A stretch of 64,000 nucleotides of DNA, from positions 105,776-169,775 of the forward strand of contig NZ_VORR01000001.1 of assembly GCF_007997085.1 (NCBI RefSeq), given 5' to 3'. The notes beneath the pieces were generated by a model. That model was not told where the DNA came from, ran no database searches, and saw only the letters and a list, made by a program, of their open reading frames with translations. The stretch comes from Polaribacter sp. IC066. GTDB taxonomy: Bacteria > Bacteroidota > Bacteroidia > Flavobacteriales > Flavobacteriaceae. The position numbers and the translations under genes were made by a program. Positions 10,089-20,807 of this stretch are shown piece by piece. How positions within the stretch are numbered: the stretch's first letter is position 1; each line of letters opens with the position of its first letter.

Positions 10089-10093
10089 TTCTA

Positions 10094-10573
10094 TTAAAAT
10101 CTGAAGTGTGAGAATGCTTTGTTTGCTTCTGCCATTTTGTGCGTATCAGTACGTTTTTTTACTGCTGCGCCTTCTTCTTTAGCTGCTGCTAAAATTTCGG
10201 CAGCTAAACGCTGAGCCATCGTTTTTTCGTTTCTCTTACGAGTGTACAAAATTAACCACTTAATAGCCATAGATACTTTACGATCTGGTCTAATTTGCAT
10301 TGGGATTTGGAATGTTGCACCACCTACTCTACGAGATCTTACTTCTACGTGTGGCATTACATTTGACAAACCGTCTTTCCAAATTTCTAAAGCTGACTTT
10401 TCTTCGCCCTCTCCTTTTCTTTCTTCTATGATGTCTAACGCATCATAAAACACTTTGAACGCTACAGACTTTTTACCACTCCACATTAAGTTGTTAACGA
10501 AACGTGTTACTAACTGGTCGTTAAACTTTGGATCTGGTAATAAGGCTCTTTTTTTTGCTGCTCTTTTTCTCAT
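10094..10573 (-). CDS. rpsG: 30S ribosomal protein S7
   Basis: S7 nucleates assembly of the small-subunit head and lies at the E site. The 159-residue product starts [19 protein letters not shown], has [20 protein letters not shown] and [20 protein letters not shown], and ends [11 protein letters not shown]. It is 127 nt downstream of rpsL, a gap with weak inverted repeats but no clear terminator, and 5 nt upstream of fusA. Confidence 0.99.
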   Translation of the reverse strand: MRKRAAKKRALLPDPKFNDQLVTRFVNNLMWSGKKSVAFKVFYDALDIIEERKGEGEEKSALEIWKDGLSNVMPHVEVRSRRVGGATFQIPMQIRPDRKVSMAIKWLILYTRKRNEKTMAQRLAAEILAAAKEEGAAVKKRTDTHKMAEANKAFSHFRF

Positions 10574-10700
10574 GTCTTTACATTAAAAAAGTTAATTAAT
10601 TTAGCTATCAATTACTATCAAATAATTATATAATAAAATCTACAAGGCGTATTGCCCAATAGACTTTATTTTTTTTATCTAATTAGTAACTTTTAACTTT

Positions 10701-11075
10701 TTACTTCTTTGGGCGTTTAGCTCCGTATTTTGATCTACGTTGCGTTCTTCCTTCAACTCCGGCAGTATCTAAAGCCCCACGTACTACGTGATACTTTACA
10801 CCTGGTAAGTCTTTAACCCTTCCACCTCTAACTAATACTATCGAGTGCTCTTGTAAGTTATGTCCTTCACCTGGAATGTATGCGTTTATCTCATTACCAT
10901 TTGTCAATCTAACTCTGGCAACTTTACGCATTGCTGAATTAGGTTTTTTTGGCGTTGTAGTATAAACACGAGTACAAACTCCACGTCTTTGAGGACAAGA
11001 CGACAAAGCAGCCGATTTACTCTTCTTAGTTATTTTGGTTCTTCCTTTACGAACTAATTGTTGAATAGTAGGCAT
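10701..11075 (-). CDS. rpsL: 30S ribosomal protein S12
   Basis: S12 lies at the decoding centre. The 124-residue product has [18 protein letters not shown] and [19 protein letters not shown]. The two lysines whose replacement gives streptomycin resistance in other bacteria are both present, so the gene looks wild type for this trait. It is the first gene of the str cluster, with a strong promoter 57-87 nt upstream of its start. Confidence 0.99.
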   Translation of the reverse strand: MPTIQQLVRKGRTKITKKSKSAALSSCPQRRGVCTRVYTTTPKKPNSAMRKVARVRLTNGNEINAYIPGEGHNLQEHSIVLVRGGRVKDLPGVKYHVVRGALDTAGVEGRTQRRSKYGAKRPKK

Positions 11076-11131
11076 ACTAATAATTGCTGTTTTTCGTTTA
11101 TAATTAAACTTGTCTCTTTTTTAAGAGTGCG

Positions 11132-11162
11132 CAAATGTACAAATAAATTCTAATTATTCAAA
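11132..11162 (-). promoter_or_regulatory. str operon promoter (TTTG-N19-TACATTTG)
   Basis: On the minus strand, TTTG (11162-11159), a 19-nt spacer and TACATTTG (11139-11132) match the Bacteroidota promoter consensus exactly. The start point should lie near 11125, about 50 nt before the rpsL ATG at 11075. Confidence 0.75.
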
Positions 11163-11221
11163 TACCAGCAAGTTATTTTTTCTTAAAGACTATTTATGAC
11201 CAGTTCTTTATGATTTTAATT

Positions 11222-11229
11222 TACTTTTG
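11222..11229 (+). promoter_or_regulatory. Candidate promoter for the Omp85-like gene (TACTTTTG)
   Basis: TACTTTTG matches the -7 consensus TAnnTTTG, 20 nt before the TTG start at 11250. No good -33 TTTG was found. The short distance supports the TTG start of the following gene. It is divergent from the str promoter. Confidence 0.4.
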
Positions 11230-11249
11230 AAGTTAACATCTCGGCAATT

Positions 11250-12914
11250 TTGAATCAAACAAATACTGTATATCTATTTCTGCTTTTACTCTTTCTTATC
11301 GTTAAAGGAACTTTCGCTCAAGATTTTTCTTTAAATGTAACCTCTAAACATAAAGTTGAAGCTGACGTTTTAGAAAAAATGAATTACAAAAAGAAGCATA
11401 AGGATACAATAACGTTAAAATTACAAGTTGATAAAATTTCTGATTACTTGAAAACCATCGGATATTTCGCTACCACTTTAGATAGTATAAATAATATTAA
11501 TAACAATTTTACAGCTTATTATTCTTTATTCAACCAAACAAAAATTGCCTTTATACAAATTGATTCCGCATCAAAATTTCTTCCAGAGAATATTCAAAAA
11601 GAAGGCACTAATGTATCTGTTCCGATTAATCTGTTACAATCTAACTTGAACAGTATTTCTAAAAATTTAGATAGGCAAGGCAAATCATTTTCTAAAGTGC
11701 AGCTAAAAAATATAAAAATAAAAAACGATACCCTATTTGCTGATTTAAACATCAATGAATCCAAAAAAAGAATTATTGACGACGTTATTATAAAAGGGTA
11801 TCCTGAATTTCCCAGAACTTTTTTAAAAAATTATTTTAATATACAATCACAAAACACTTTTAATCAACAGAAAATAACCAAAATATCAACACTGTCCAAG
11901 AACTTACGCTTTGTTAAAGAAATAAAACCACCCGAAGCTTTGTTCACTGCAGATTCTACTCAAATATTTCTATATTTAAAAAAACAATCTAATAATAGCT
12001 TAGACGGTATTGTAGGTTTTGCATCCAAAGAAAATGGAGAACTATTATTTAATGGAATTATTGATTTAAAACTACATAATATTCTAAACACTGGAGAGAA
12101 ATTTGAGTTATTTTGGAACAGTATTGGAGAAGAAAGACAAGAATTTAAGTTAGCAACAGACCTGCCATACGTATTTAATTCAAAAATTAGTCCACAACTT
12201 TCGTTTTCTCTCTACAAACAAGACTCAAGCTTTTTAAACACAAAGTTTGATTCGAAACTATTGTACAGCATCAACCCTGCTATAAACTTTGCGCTCACCT
12301 ACAATTCAGCATCTTCAGAAAATCTAAAAGAGAATTTAGATAACAATATCGAAACCTTTAGTAATTATTTCTTAGGATTTGAGTTTCAGTATACCATTCC
12401 GAGCAAGGATTTCTTTTTTAATGATACGTTTGCATTCGCAATAAATCCTACTTTTGGAAGACGAAAAACAAACCAAGCTGCATCTAATCAATTTAAAATT
12501 GAAACAACAACTTCTTTTTTATGGAATTTAGGTTTGAAAAACAGTGTCTTTATTCAGAATAAATTAGGCTACCTACAATCAGATAGCTTTCTCGATAATG
12601 AACTTTTTAGAATTGGTGGTGCCAACTCTATTAGAGGTTTTGACGAACAAAGTATCTTTGCTAACAATTACACTTATTTTAATATCGAATACCGCTATTT
12701 AACATCTCAAAAATCCTATTTATACTCTATCACGGACATTGGCGCTATCGAAACAAGATCTAAAAAAGATACTATTTTCGGGCTTGGGCTTGGTTACCTT
12801 TTTACTACAAACAACTCTCAAATAACATTAAGTACAGTAATTGGAGCAAATTCTTCGCAAAACTTCAATATAAAAAACAGTAAACTTATTATTAATTGGG
12901 TTACTTACTTTTAG
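11250..12914 (+). CDS. Omp85-family (BamA/TamA-like) outer-membrane protein
   Basis: The 554-residue product has an N-terminal signal peptide ending near FAQ, an N-terminal half with POTRA-like features (RIIDDVIIKGYPEFPRTFLK), and a C-terminal beta barrel. The motif IGGANSIRGFDEQS fits the conserved (V/I)RGF loop of Omp85 barrels, and the last residue is Phe. It is shorter than BamA (about 800 or more), so it is not the essential insertase. It may be a TamA-like or surface-lipoprotein transport protein. The start is a TTG at 11250, which gives a good signal peptide; no ATG fits better. No partner gene adjoins it. Confidence 0.75.
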   Translation: MNQTNTVYLFLLLLFLIVKGTFAQDFSLNVTSKHKVEADVLEKMNYKKKHKDTITLKLQVDKISDYLKTIGYFATTLDSINNINNNFTAYYSLFNQTKIAFIQIDSASKFLPENIQKEGTNVSVPINLLQSNLNSISKNLDRQGKSFSKVQLKNIKIKNDTLFADLNINESKKRIIDDVIIKGYPEFPRTFLKNYFNIQSQNTFNQQKITKISTLSKNLRFVKEIKPPEALFTADSTQIFLYLKKQSNNSLDGIVGFASKENGELLFNGIIDLKLHNILNTGEKFELFWNSIGEERQEFKLATDLPYVFNSKISPQLSFSLYKQDSSFLNTKFDSKLLYSINPAINFALTYNSASSENLKENLDNNIETFSNYFLGFEFQYTIPSKDFFFNDTFAFAINPTFGRRKTNQAASNQFKIETTTSFLWNLGLKNSVFIQNKLGYLQSDSFLDNELFRIGGANSIRGFDEQSIFANNYTYFNIEYRYLTSQKSYLYSITDIGAIETRSKKDTIFGLGLGYLFTTNNSQITLSTVIGANSSQNFNIKNSKLIINWVTYF

Positions 12915-13301
12915 CTAAAACCCATTGAAAACAATAATTTTTGAGCAAGAAAATTCTTATTGTGGTTTCTTTAATAAACCAACAACTAACAAAAGCTAAT
13001 TTTAATATTAGTTTTTAAAAATAAACCATGTCTTTTTTTATAATATAAGCACCACACAATCAGTATATTCATAAAAAAATACGCCTTAAAATGCTATAAA
13101 CGCTGATTTAACAGGAATTATTTATTTTTAAAATAAATTCAAAAAATACCTATTATGATTAAATTATTTTCAATGTTTTAGCTGGTTTACATCATTTTAT
13201 AAAAAAAAATTAACATCTATTAAAACATTTTAACATATTTCATTGTGTGTTCAATAATATTTCACAACCTTTGGCGTAATTAATTCAAATTAACAAAAAT
13301 A
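12915..13301 (+). other. 387-nt AT-rich intergenic region upstream of susC-1
   Basis: No gene is visible. The left part holds only a weak imperfect hairpin (near 12960-12995) without a T run. The right end holds the candidate susC promoter and leader listed separately. The rest is very AT-rich with no clear structure. Confidence 0.5.
13243..13273 (+). promoter_or_regulatory. Candidate susC-1 promoter and conserved leader
   Basis: TTG (13243-13245), 20 nt, then AACCTTTG (13266-13273), one mismatch from TAnnTTTG. Seven nt further on is TTAATTCAAAT (13280-13290), just before the ATG at 13302. The same layout, including the 11-base word, occurs in front of susC-2, which supports both. Confidence 0.45.
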
Positions 13302-16300
13302 ATGAAAACAAAGTTTAAAGGAATCTTGACGCTGTTATTAGCGTTTATTGTGCAAATTACCTTTGCACAAGAGAAAACTGTTTCTGGTACTGTGTCAGAA
13401 TCATCTGGAGTTTTACCAGGGGTTAGTGTATCAATTCAAGGTACAAACAAAGGTACAGAAACTGATTTTGATGGTAAATATTCTATAAAAACTAAATTGG
13501 GAGATGTTCTTCTTTTTAGATATTTAGGATATAAAACTATTGAAAAAACAGTCGGTAATACAAATGTTATCGATACAGAAATGATTCAAGACGCAAGCGT
13601 TTTGGATGAGATTGTAGTTACCGCACTCGGTATTAAAAGAGAAAAGAAGAGTTTAGGTTTTGCGCAGCAATCAGTAAAAGGAGAACAATTAGTACAAACT
13701 AGAGAGGTTGATATTAACAACTCGATTGCAGGTAGAGTTGCCGGTGTTCAAATTTTAGGGGCTCCAAGTTCTGGGTTTGGAAATGCTTTAGTAAGATTAA
13801 GAGGTGAATCTGATTTATTATATGTAGTTGATGGTGTAAAAATTAGCAACGCATCTGACATAAACACAGATGATATTGAAGACTTAAGTGTTTTAAAAGG
13901 TAGTGCAGCAACTGCGCTTTACGGACCTATTGGAAAGAATGGTGTTGTTGTTATTACTTCGAAAAAAGGTAAAAACGGAAAAACAACTATCGTTTTAGAC
14001 CAATCGGTGCAAATCTCTAACGTGTATATTTTACCAGACTATCAAAATGAATATGGTGGTGGTTATACCCAAGAGTTTGCAATGTTAAACGGACAAAAAA
14101 TTCCTAATTACGCAGCAGATGAATCTTGGGGACCAAGATTAGACGGCTCTATGGTAAGACATTGGGATAGTTGGATAGAAGGATCAGATGAATTTGGTGA
14201 ATTAAGACCTTGGTCTGCGAACCCAAATAATGTTCAAAATTTCTTCAATTCAGGAATTACCAATAACACTTCATTAAATTTCACTAAAGGTGGCGAGGGC
14301 TATAGTGTAAAAGCTAATTTAAGAAATGTAGATATTGAAGGAGTTATGCCTAATTCTTCTAGAAAACAACAACAAATTGGTGTAAGTGCTAGTTTTGATG
14401 TTAATGATAAATTAGAGGTGTATAGTAATATAAACTATCAGCATAGATCAACTATAAATAACCCTTTAGGTGGTTATGGTGGTGTTGCATCTAACTTTAA
14501 TCAATGGTGGCAAAGACAAACTGATATTGATAGATTACGTGATAATGATTTTCAAAACGGCCAATGGTACACTTGGAATCTAAGAAGTACATCAGATACA
14601 GGACCTCAATATTGGGATTCTCCATTCTTTGAAACTGAAAACAACACCAAAAATCAAGTAAAAGATGGTAATTTTGGTGCAAACTATGCCGCTACTGAAA
14701 ACTTAAGTTTAAATGTAGAATTAAGAAGAACTGTAAATACGTTTAGAGACAACTCTAGAGTAGGTTTTGGTGGTTTAAACCAAACTGCTTTTAACGAAAG
14801 AGAACAAACTATTTCTTCTTTTGAGTTTTTTGCAGCAGCAACATACAATAAAGATTTAACAGATGATTTAGATTTAACTGCAACAGTTGGTACAGAATTA
14901 AGACAAGACCAAGAAAGAAGGATTACTTCTGAAACGGTAGGTGGTTTAACCATTCCTGGAGTTTTTACAATTGCATCTTCTAAAGATAGACCGTCTTATG
15001 TTGCTTACAATCAAGAACAAAAGAATAATGGTTTATTTGCAACGGCTTCTTTAGGATTTAAAGACATGCTTTATTTAGATGGATCTTTAAGGGGTGATTG
15101 GAATTCTAATGCTTATTCTGAAGAGAATAGAGTTATTACGTACGGTCTTTCTGGTAGTTTCTTATTTAGTAAATTAATTAAATCTGATGTTTTATCTTTT
15201 GGTAAATTAAGACTTGGTTATGCCGAGGCGCCAGATTTCCCAAGATTTGGTAGTACAACACAAACGTATCAATTAGGTTCTAATTATGAAGGTACGGTCC
15301 CTTTCTATAATAATTCAAATCAAGCAAACCCAACCATTCAAGGTGGTGTAAGAACTGAATTTGAAATCGGTACAGAAATGCAATTTTTCAAAAGAAGACT
15401 TGGTTTAGACTTTACATATTTTAATAGAAAAGATGAAAACCTAGCAATAGATGTTCCTTTATCTCCTGCTTCAGGTTATTTCGGAGCAGCTGTAAACTCT
15501 GGTAAATTTACATCGAGCGGTATAGAGCTTGCTTTAAACGGTACGCCAATAACCAACGATAATTTTACTTGGAATATCGGTGTTAACTTTGCTACCTTAA
15601 GAAAAACAACAGATGAGTTGTACATCGATCCAGAAACTGGTGAAGCTATTGAAAGTGAAATATTAGATACCACATGGAGAGATATTACTATACAATCTAG
15701 AGTTGGTGAAGAATTCGGAGCAATCTATGGTAGAAAAATTACCAGAGATGATTCAGGAAACATGCTAATAGATGACCAAGGTAGAATAGAGTTTGAACAA
15801 AACCAATATTTAGGTAATTTGTTACCAGATTTTACAGGAGGTTTAACAAATACTTTTAGATATAAAAACTTTTCAGTAAGTGCAAATATTGATTTTCAAA
15901 GTGGTGGTAAATTCTTCTCTGTGTCTCAAATGTTCGGACACTACTCTGGTTTATTAACACCTACTGTAGGTGACAATGAACTTGGTAACCCTGTAAGAGA
16001 TGCAGTAGTTGGTTCTGCTGGTACTGCTAACGTTGTAAATGCTAATGACGTTCAACCTAACTCGGGTGGAGTTTTAGTAAGTGGAGTTGATTCTAATTCT
16101 GGTGCACCAGTTTCTTATTATGTAGAATCTCAAACATATTGGGGTGGTTTATTTGCTTTGCACGAAAAGTGGTTATATGATGCTTCTTACGTAAAATTAA
16201 GACAAGTATCTATCGGTTATGATTTACCAGTAAGTGCTTTTGATAAATCATTTGTAGAAAGTGTTTCTTTAAACCTTTTTGCAAATAACTTATGGTTAAT

Positions 16301-16430
16301 TTATTCTAGTGTAGATGGTATAGATCCATCAGAAATTGAAAACACTTCTGCTGCTGGTTTACGTTGGGAAGAAGGTGGTCAATTACCTAGTGCAAGAACC
16401 TTTGGTTTGAACGTAAAAATTAAATTTTAA
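13302..16430 (+). CDS. susC: SusC/RagA-family TonB-linked outer-membrane transporter
   Basis: The 1042-residue protein is the outer-membrane channel of a SusC/SusD uptake pair, powered through TonB. It has a signal peptide ending FAQ, a carboxypeptidase-regulatory-like domain (SGTVSESSGVLPGVSVSI, GTETDFDGKYSI, about residues 25-105), a plug (VLDEIVVTALGI, LLYVVDGVKI, LYGPIGKNGVVVITSKKGK) and a 22-strand-type barrel to the C-terminal KIKF. The plug has ALGIKREKKS instead of the commoner VGYGT form. It is 17 nt upstream of its susD partner. The substrate is unknown; no degradative enzyme is nearby. Confidence 0.93.
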   Translation: MKTKFKGILTLLLAFIVQITFAQEKTVSGTVSESSGVLPGVSVSIQGTNKGTETDFDGKYSIKTKLGDVLLFRYLGYKTIEKTVGNTNVIDTEMIQDASVLDEIVVTALGIKREKKSLGFAQQSVKGEQLVQTREVDINNSIAGRVAGVQILGAPSSGFGNALVRLRGESDLLYVVDGVKISNASDINTDDIEDLSVLKGSAATALYGPIGKNGVVVITSKKGKNGKTTIVLDQSVQISNVYILPDYQNEYGGGYTQEFAMLNGQKIPNYAADESWGPRLDGSMVRHWDSWIEGSDEFGELRPWSANPNNVQNFFNSGITNNTSLNFTKGGEGYSVKANLRNVDIEGVMPNSSRKQQQIGVSASFDVNDKLEVYSNINYQHRSTINNPLGGYGGVASNFNQWWQRQTDIDRLRDNDFQNGQWYTWNLRSTSDTGPQYWDSPFFETENNTKNQVKDGNFGANYAATENLSLNVELRRTVNTFRDNSRVGFGGLNQTAFNEREQTISSFEFFAAATYNKDLTDDLDLTATVGTELRQDQERRITSETVGGLTIPGVFTIASSKDRPSYVAYNQEQKNNGLFATASLGFKDMLYLDGSLRGDWNSNAYSEENRVITYGLSGSFLFSKLIKSDVLSFGKLRLGYAEAPDFPRFGSTTQTYQLGSNYEGTVPFYNNSNQANPTIQGGVRTEFEIGTEMQFFKRRLGLDFTYFNRKDENLAIDVPLSPASGYFGAAVNSGKFTSSGIELALNGTPITNDNFTWNIGVNFATLRKTTDELYIDPETGEAIESEILDTTWRDITIQSRVGEEFGAIYGRKITRDDSGNMLIDDQGRIEFEQNQYLGNLLPDFTGGLTNTFRYKNFSVSANIDFQSGGKFFSVSQMFGHYSGLLTPTVGDNELGNPVRDAVVGSAGTANVVNANDVQPNSGGVLVSGVDSNSGAPVSYYVESQTYWGGLFALHEKWLYDASYVKLRQVSIGYDLPVSAFDKSFVESVSLNLFANNLWLIYSSVDGIDPSEIENTSAAGLRWEEGGQLPSARTFGLNVKIKF

Positions 16431-16447
16431 TTAAAAACATATTTAAA

Positions 16448-17935
16448 ATGAAAAAAACATTTAAAAGCTTGTTGGTCATAGCAACCACATCTATTTTATT
16501 AATAGGTTGTGAGAGTTACGACTTTGGTTCTACAGGTGTAGACACCAACAATCCTGTAGAGGCAATACCCTCTTCTTTACTAACAGGAGCACAATCAAAA
16601 TTGGTGGGCACCGTTAGTTTAAGCGGTACTGCTACACCTTCTTTATATGTGCAACACTTATCACAAACACAATATACAGAAGAATCTAGATACCAAACTA
16701 TTAACTTTAACTGGAATGCAGTTGGAAGTGGTGGTGGTTTTGATGGTAGTGTAAATTTCTATAACAAAGTATTGATCAATTTAGCTAAAATTATTGAGCT
16801 AAATACAAATGAAGATACAAAAGCTGATGTTGCAAGTTATGGATCTAACAACAACCAAATTGCAGTTGCAAAATTGATGTGGGCATACTACTTTCAATGG
16901 GCTACAGACCGTTGGGGAATGTTACCATATAGCGAAGCATTTGGAGGTGTTAGCGCATCGAAAGCAAAATATGATTCTCAAGAAGAAATCTATGATGATT
17001 TGTTTACTAAAATAGATGAAGCATTGGCACAAATGGATAATGGTGCAGGTCCTCAAGGAGACATTTTATTTTCTGGAGATATGACACTTTGGGCTAAATT
17101 TGGTCAAACATTAAAAATGAACATGGCCATTCGTTTGGCTAAAGTTTACCCATCATCTGGCGGGTATGCTGCAACAAAATTTAATCAAGCAATGGCAGGT
17201 TCAATTGCATCAGTTTCAGAAAACATCATGTTTCCTTCGATATCAAATGATGCTTATGACAATCCTTACCAAGATGATTATGTAGATTTAAGAAGAGCAG
17301 ATGAATGTTTAAGTGATGTTTTAGTAAACAGAATGGACGCATTAAACGATCCACGTTTACCAATGTTTGGAGAACCAGCAATCACTACTGGAACTTTTGT
17401 TGGCTTAAGATATGGTTGGGAAGGAGCAGGAAGTGTTCCTAACGATGATGTGTCTTTTATGAATGATGATTTAATTAAGAATGGCGAAAGAGCTTTACCA
17501 ATGTATACATTTGCACAGATTTCTTTTAACAAAGCAGAAGCAGCTCTTTTAGGTTGGATTTCAGGTAGCTCTCAAGCTTATTATGAAGAAGCTATTGCGG
17601 CTTCAATGGCGCAGTGGGGCGTTTCATCTGCAGATTCAGATGCGTACTTATTAGAAGCAGATATCGTTTACGATGCAGCAAATGCCATGAACCAAATTGC
17701 TGAACAAAAATGGTTAGCGTTATTTTATCAACCCTACGAAGCATGGGCAGAATGGAGAAGACTAGATTACCCAGTTTTAACGCCAGCTGTAGATGCTTTA
17801 CTTGGTAACTCTATACCAGTAAGACATGGTTACCCAGCCGCAGAACGAAATCAAAACCAAGCAAACTATGAGGCTGCCGTTGCAGCGCAAGGTGCTGATG
17901 GTTTGTTTACTAAATTATGGTGGGACGTTAACTAA
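16448..17935 (+). CDS. susD: SusD/RagB-family surface lipoprotein
   Basis: The 495-residue lipoprotein is the nutrient-binding lid of the preceding SusC. The lipobox is ILLIGC with Cys at residue 21, followed by acidic residues of the type that direct lipoproteins to the cell surface. The TPR-like helical fold is indicated by MWAYYFQWATDRWGMLPYSE and LKMNMAIRLAKVYP. It fits the SusD-like subgroup found beside this kind of SusC. A terminator follows 22 nt after the stop, so susC-1 and susD-1 form a two-gene operon. Confidence 0.9.
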   Translation: MKKTFKSLLVIATTSILLIGCESYDFGSTGVDTNNPVEAIPSSLLTGAQSKLVGTVSLSGTATPSLYVQHLSQTQYTEESRYQTINFNWNAVGSGGGFDGSVNFYNKVLINLAKIIELNTNEDTKADVASYGSNNNQIAVAKLMWAYYFQWATDRWGMLPYSEAFGGVSASKAKYDSQEEIYDDLFTKIDEALAQMDNGAGPQGDILFSGDMTLWAKFGQTLKMNMAIRLAKVYPSSGGYAATKFNQAMAGSIASVSENIMFPSISNDAYDNPYQDDYVDLRRADECLSDVLVNRMDALNDPRLPMFGEPAITTGTFVGLRYGWEGAGSVPNDDVSFMNDDLIKNGERALPMYTFAQISFNKAEAALLGWISGSSQAYYEEAIAASMAQWGVSSADSDAYLLEADIVYDAANAMNQIAEQKWLALFYQPYEAWAEWRRLDYPVLTPAVDALLGNSIPVRHGYPAAERNQNQANYEAAVAAQGADGLFTKLWWDVN

Positions 17936-17957
17936 TCTATTTTTATTTTTAGAATAT

Positions 17958-17993
17958 AAAAAAGGCACTTTTTAAAAAAAGTGCCTTTTTTTT
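17958..17993 (+). terminator. Intrinsic terminator after susD-1
   Basis: AAAGGCACTTTT and its complement AAAAGTGCCTTT form a strong hairpin directly followed by a run of eight or more T. It closes the susC-1/susD-1 operon. Confidence 0.85.
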
Positions 17994-17999
17994 GTTTTA

Positions 18000-19010
18000 A
18001 ATTTAAATAAAGTAACTAAACCTTTATTTGCAACAGTGAACTAGTTACTAAAATAAGTAAATTACTATATTATTTTCAGCACATTAGAGAACAGATGACC
18101 TAGTTCTTCTAAAGAAAAAAACCAAAATATACTCTAAAACAGTAAATTAACTTCAGTTCTAAACACTCATTGATTCCATAAAATAGATTTAACCCGACTA
18201 AAATTCGTTTCACATTTTGTTATCGCTTTGCATTAAGCATAAACAATTACTTTAGAAAAAATTGCAAATGCCTTCACTATTTTGTAGTGTTAATATTCAT
18301 CTTTAAGACGCATACAGCATTTTATGGCAACCTATAATTTAAATTCAGATGATATAACACAGCTAGCTTTTGATATTCTAATTCGCCAAGAAAAGTCATT
18401 TTACGCATGAATACAACGAAGAAAAATTATTGCTAACCAAACATAGATATTTTTATGCTTTGTACTGTTTTTAAGAGAATTCCTTCCCATACAATTTAAA
18501 GTGCTTGATAAAAGAAGAAACCCTAATAATTAAGAACGAATTAGATTCGTCCATAACTGTATACAGCTTTTCGAAAAAAAAATTATTCATCTATTTTGCT
18601 GATAGAAAGTTTGTAATGAAATACGGATTAGCCTTCTTAAATAAAAACAAAAAAGTTAAAGCGTATCATCTGTTTAAAATATTTAAAACCAAAGAGTTTT
18701 CATGTGATCATAGAATTATAGGTATACTTTGAGAACGCTGCCAATTGCAACGTTATATCATCTATCCGAAGAATTTAAAACAAATTTTTTAATCATCTCG
18801 TTATTTAATAAGCATTAAAATGCAAAAGGAGGTTCTTAAGAAAGGTGTTTTAAACCAATCTAACCTGGTAAATATGATATTGAATAAAGAGGTCCACAAA
18901 AAATTCGAAGAATATAGAATTTATTTTACTAGATATGATCGCCTTTGTGTGGTGCTATAAAATCGGAAAATAATTGCATCAAATAAACACTATCAAAATT
19001 AAAAACATGA
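18000..19010 (+). other. About 1 kb of degenerate, unrecognised sequence
   Basis: No intact gene. Short frames on the plus strand look like remains of coding sequence: one starts at about 18324 (MATYNLNSDDITQLAF) and appears to continue in another frame (HEYNEEKLLLTKHRYFYAL). A 75-codon frame lies at 18505-18732, and another fragment near 18820-18958 reads EVHKKFEEYRIYFTRYDRL. I could not assign any to a family. They probably belong to one or more decayed genes upstream of the susC remnant. Confidence 0.4.
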
Positions 19011-19199
19011 CAGAAAGGCTTTGGCGTTTCTAGTATAAGACTTACACTTGCGAGTGAGAATCTATTTACCATAACAGATTATTCAGATATAGATCCAGAG
19101 GCTGCTTCTAACCTAAATAGTGCAGCTGAAAGAGGTTTAGATCAATATGCCTTTCCAAATTTCAAGACCTATTCTTTAGGTGTTCATATAACTTTTTAA
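19011..19199 (+). pseudogene. C-terminal remnant of a SusC/RagA transporter
   Basis: About 62 codons end in a normal stop at 19197-19199. They read GFGVSSIRLTLASENLF and end YSLGVHITF, which is the typical last barrel strands of SusC proteins. Everything upstream of the barrel end is missing, so the gene was removed by deletion. A decayed susD follows 13 nt later, so this was once a third SusC/SusD pair between two others. Confidence 0.75.
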
Positions 19200-19212
19200 A
19201 AATATATCATAA

Positions 19213-20778
19213 AAAAATAAATTAATTTAGCCTTCATAATATCTATTTTGGTGTTTTCTAATTGTTCTGATGACCAATTGGCTATACAAAACCCTAATGA
19301 TCAACTTTTAGTGCCATAGAATCAGAATCAGGTATTAACCAACTAGCTTCTGGGGTTTATCTTTCTTCAGGTAATATTTTTCACTGGTTTGCCATGGCTA
19401 ACCATGAAATTGTGGGAGATGCCATTTATACACCTTGGGGAAACTTCGGTTGGCGCTGGGTAAATCTACCAACCTCTATAACTTTAGATGATGGTACTAT
19501 AATAACACCCCCATCTGAAGGACCGCAAGGTGAAGCTTTAGAGGTAAGAAATGTACAAACCCAAGGAGATGCTAAAGCTTTAACACATGAATGATCATCA
19601 ATGTATCGTGTTAATAATACGTGTAACTTATTGTTGAGTTTAGTAGAAGAAACAGGTTTTTCTGAAGATACAGATCTTAATAAAAGTGTTTATAAAGCTT
19701 GGGCTTACTTCTAGAAAGGATACGCATACTCAAGAATAGGATCTATGTATGCAGCTAGTCTTATTATTTCTGAAGCGGGAGCTAACAATGGAAATAGGTG
19801 TCTAGCACAGCTATTTTGGAAGAAGCTAAAGGTAATTTAGAGTTGGCAAAAACTGAATTACAAGACATATTATCTGGTGACATAAGTGATTTAACCGGAA
19901 AAATTATACCTAGCAATTTAAATCCTTCTGCATTTAGAGGAAATACTTCATCTGCATCGCTAACAAAGGATGCTTGGATACGCAATATCAATACGCTTTT
20001 AGCTAGAAATATTTTAGTTAATAAAAAAATTTCGGACATGACAGCAGCTGATTGGGCAGCAATTACTACGCTTACTAATAATAGTTTACCCGCTTCAGAT
20101 TATGTATTTGTTATGGAACTAGACGGTAATAATAATAATAATAATGAGGTAAGTACAACTGTAAATGCAATACTTTCAATTGGATGGCATTTTTTAAGTG
20201 AACGTTTGGTTCAAGACTTTAAGGCTAGTGATGCTCGATTTATTGATAATGTTGTTTTATTAGGTTCTCCACCACTTAATAGAAGTGGAAGAGGTGTTCA
20301 GTACGGTACACGATATGGTCTTATAAATGACGCTGATTATGCTGCTACAGCAAATAAGAAAGCAGACATCTACTAAGCAGATACTTATGATGAAAATGAA
20401 TTGATGAAAGCAGAAACTTTGATATTTTCTGGTCAGGTTGAAAATGGCCTTACTATCATAGACGGCGTAAGAACGCAACAACAAGCAAGTTTAGCTAGCG
20501 CTGCTAGTAAAGGTTTAACACAGACCCAAGCGCTAGAAGAATTAAGAATAGAAAGAAGAATAGGGTTGTTTTTAAGAGGTGTTTCTTTTTATGACGCTAG
20601 ACGCTGGGATATTACAAAAACTCCAAAATCTAGATGATCTGTATTGGATGGTGAAGAGAATTTAAATGTAATTGCTACTTTTAACTAGAATTATAAAGAT
20701 AACTAGAGTGTACCAGACCAGGGGTTAGTTTTTAATCAACCCAATGAACAATCTGTTGGCGTAGTTTCTCCAAACTAA
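19213..20778 (+). pseudogene. Decayed SusD/RagB lipoprotein gene
   Basis: The reading can be followed through three segments. It begins with a lipoprotein signal (LVFSNCSDDQLAIQNPNDQ), shifts frame near 19310, continues as MANHEIVGDAIYTPWGNFGW, shifts again near 19795 and ends with SVPDQGLVFN, a typical SusD end. In-frame stops lie at 19592 (TGA), 19712 (TAG), 20374 (TAA), 20635 (TGA), 20686 (TAG) and 20704 (TAG). At least three replace a tryptophan expected from the family (such as AWAYF-stop-KGYAYSRIG). The remaining protein is clearly SusD-like. Function is lost. Confidence 0.88.
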
Positions 20779-20807
20779 AAACGTAATTAAAGTTTTTCAT
20801 ACAATAG

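Noticed and set aside
19213..20778. Stop-codon recoding or a changed genetic code in the SusD-like gene
   Set aside because: Frameshifts accompany the stops, all three stop codons occur, and all other genes in the window use them as normal stops. Decay explains the data.
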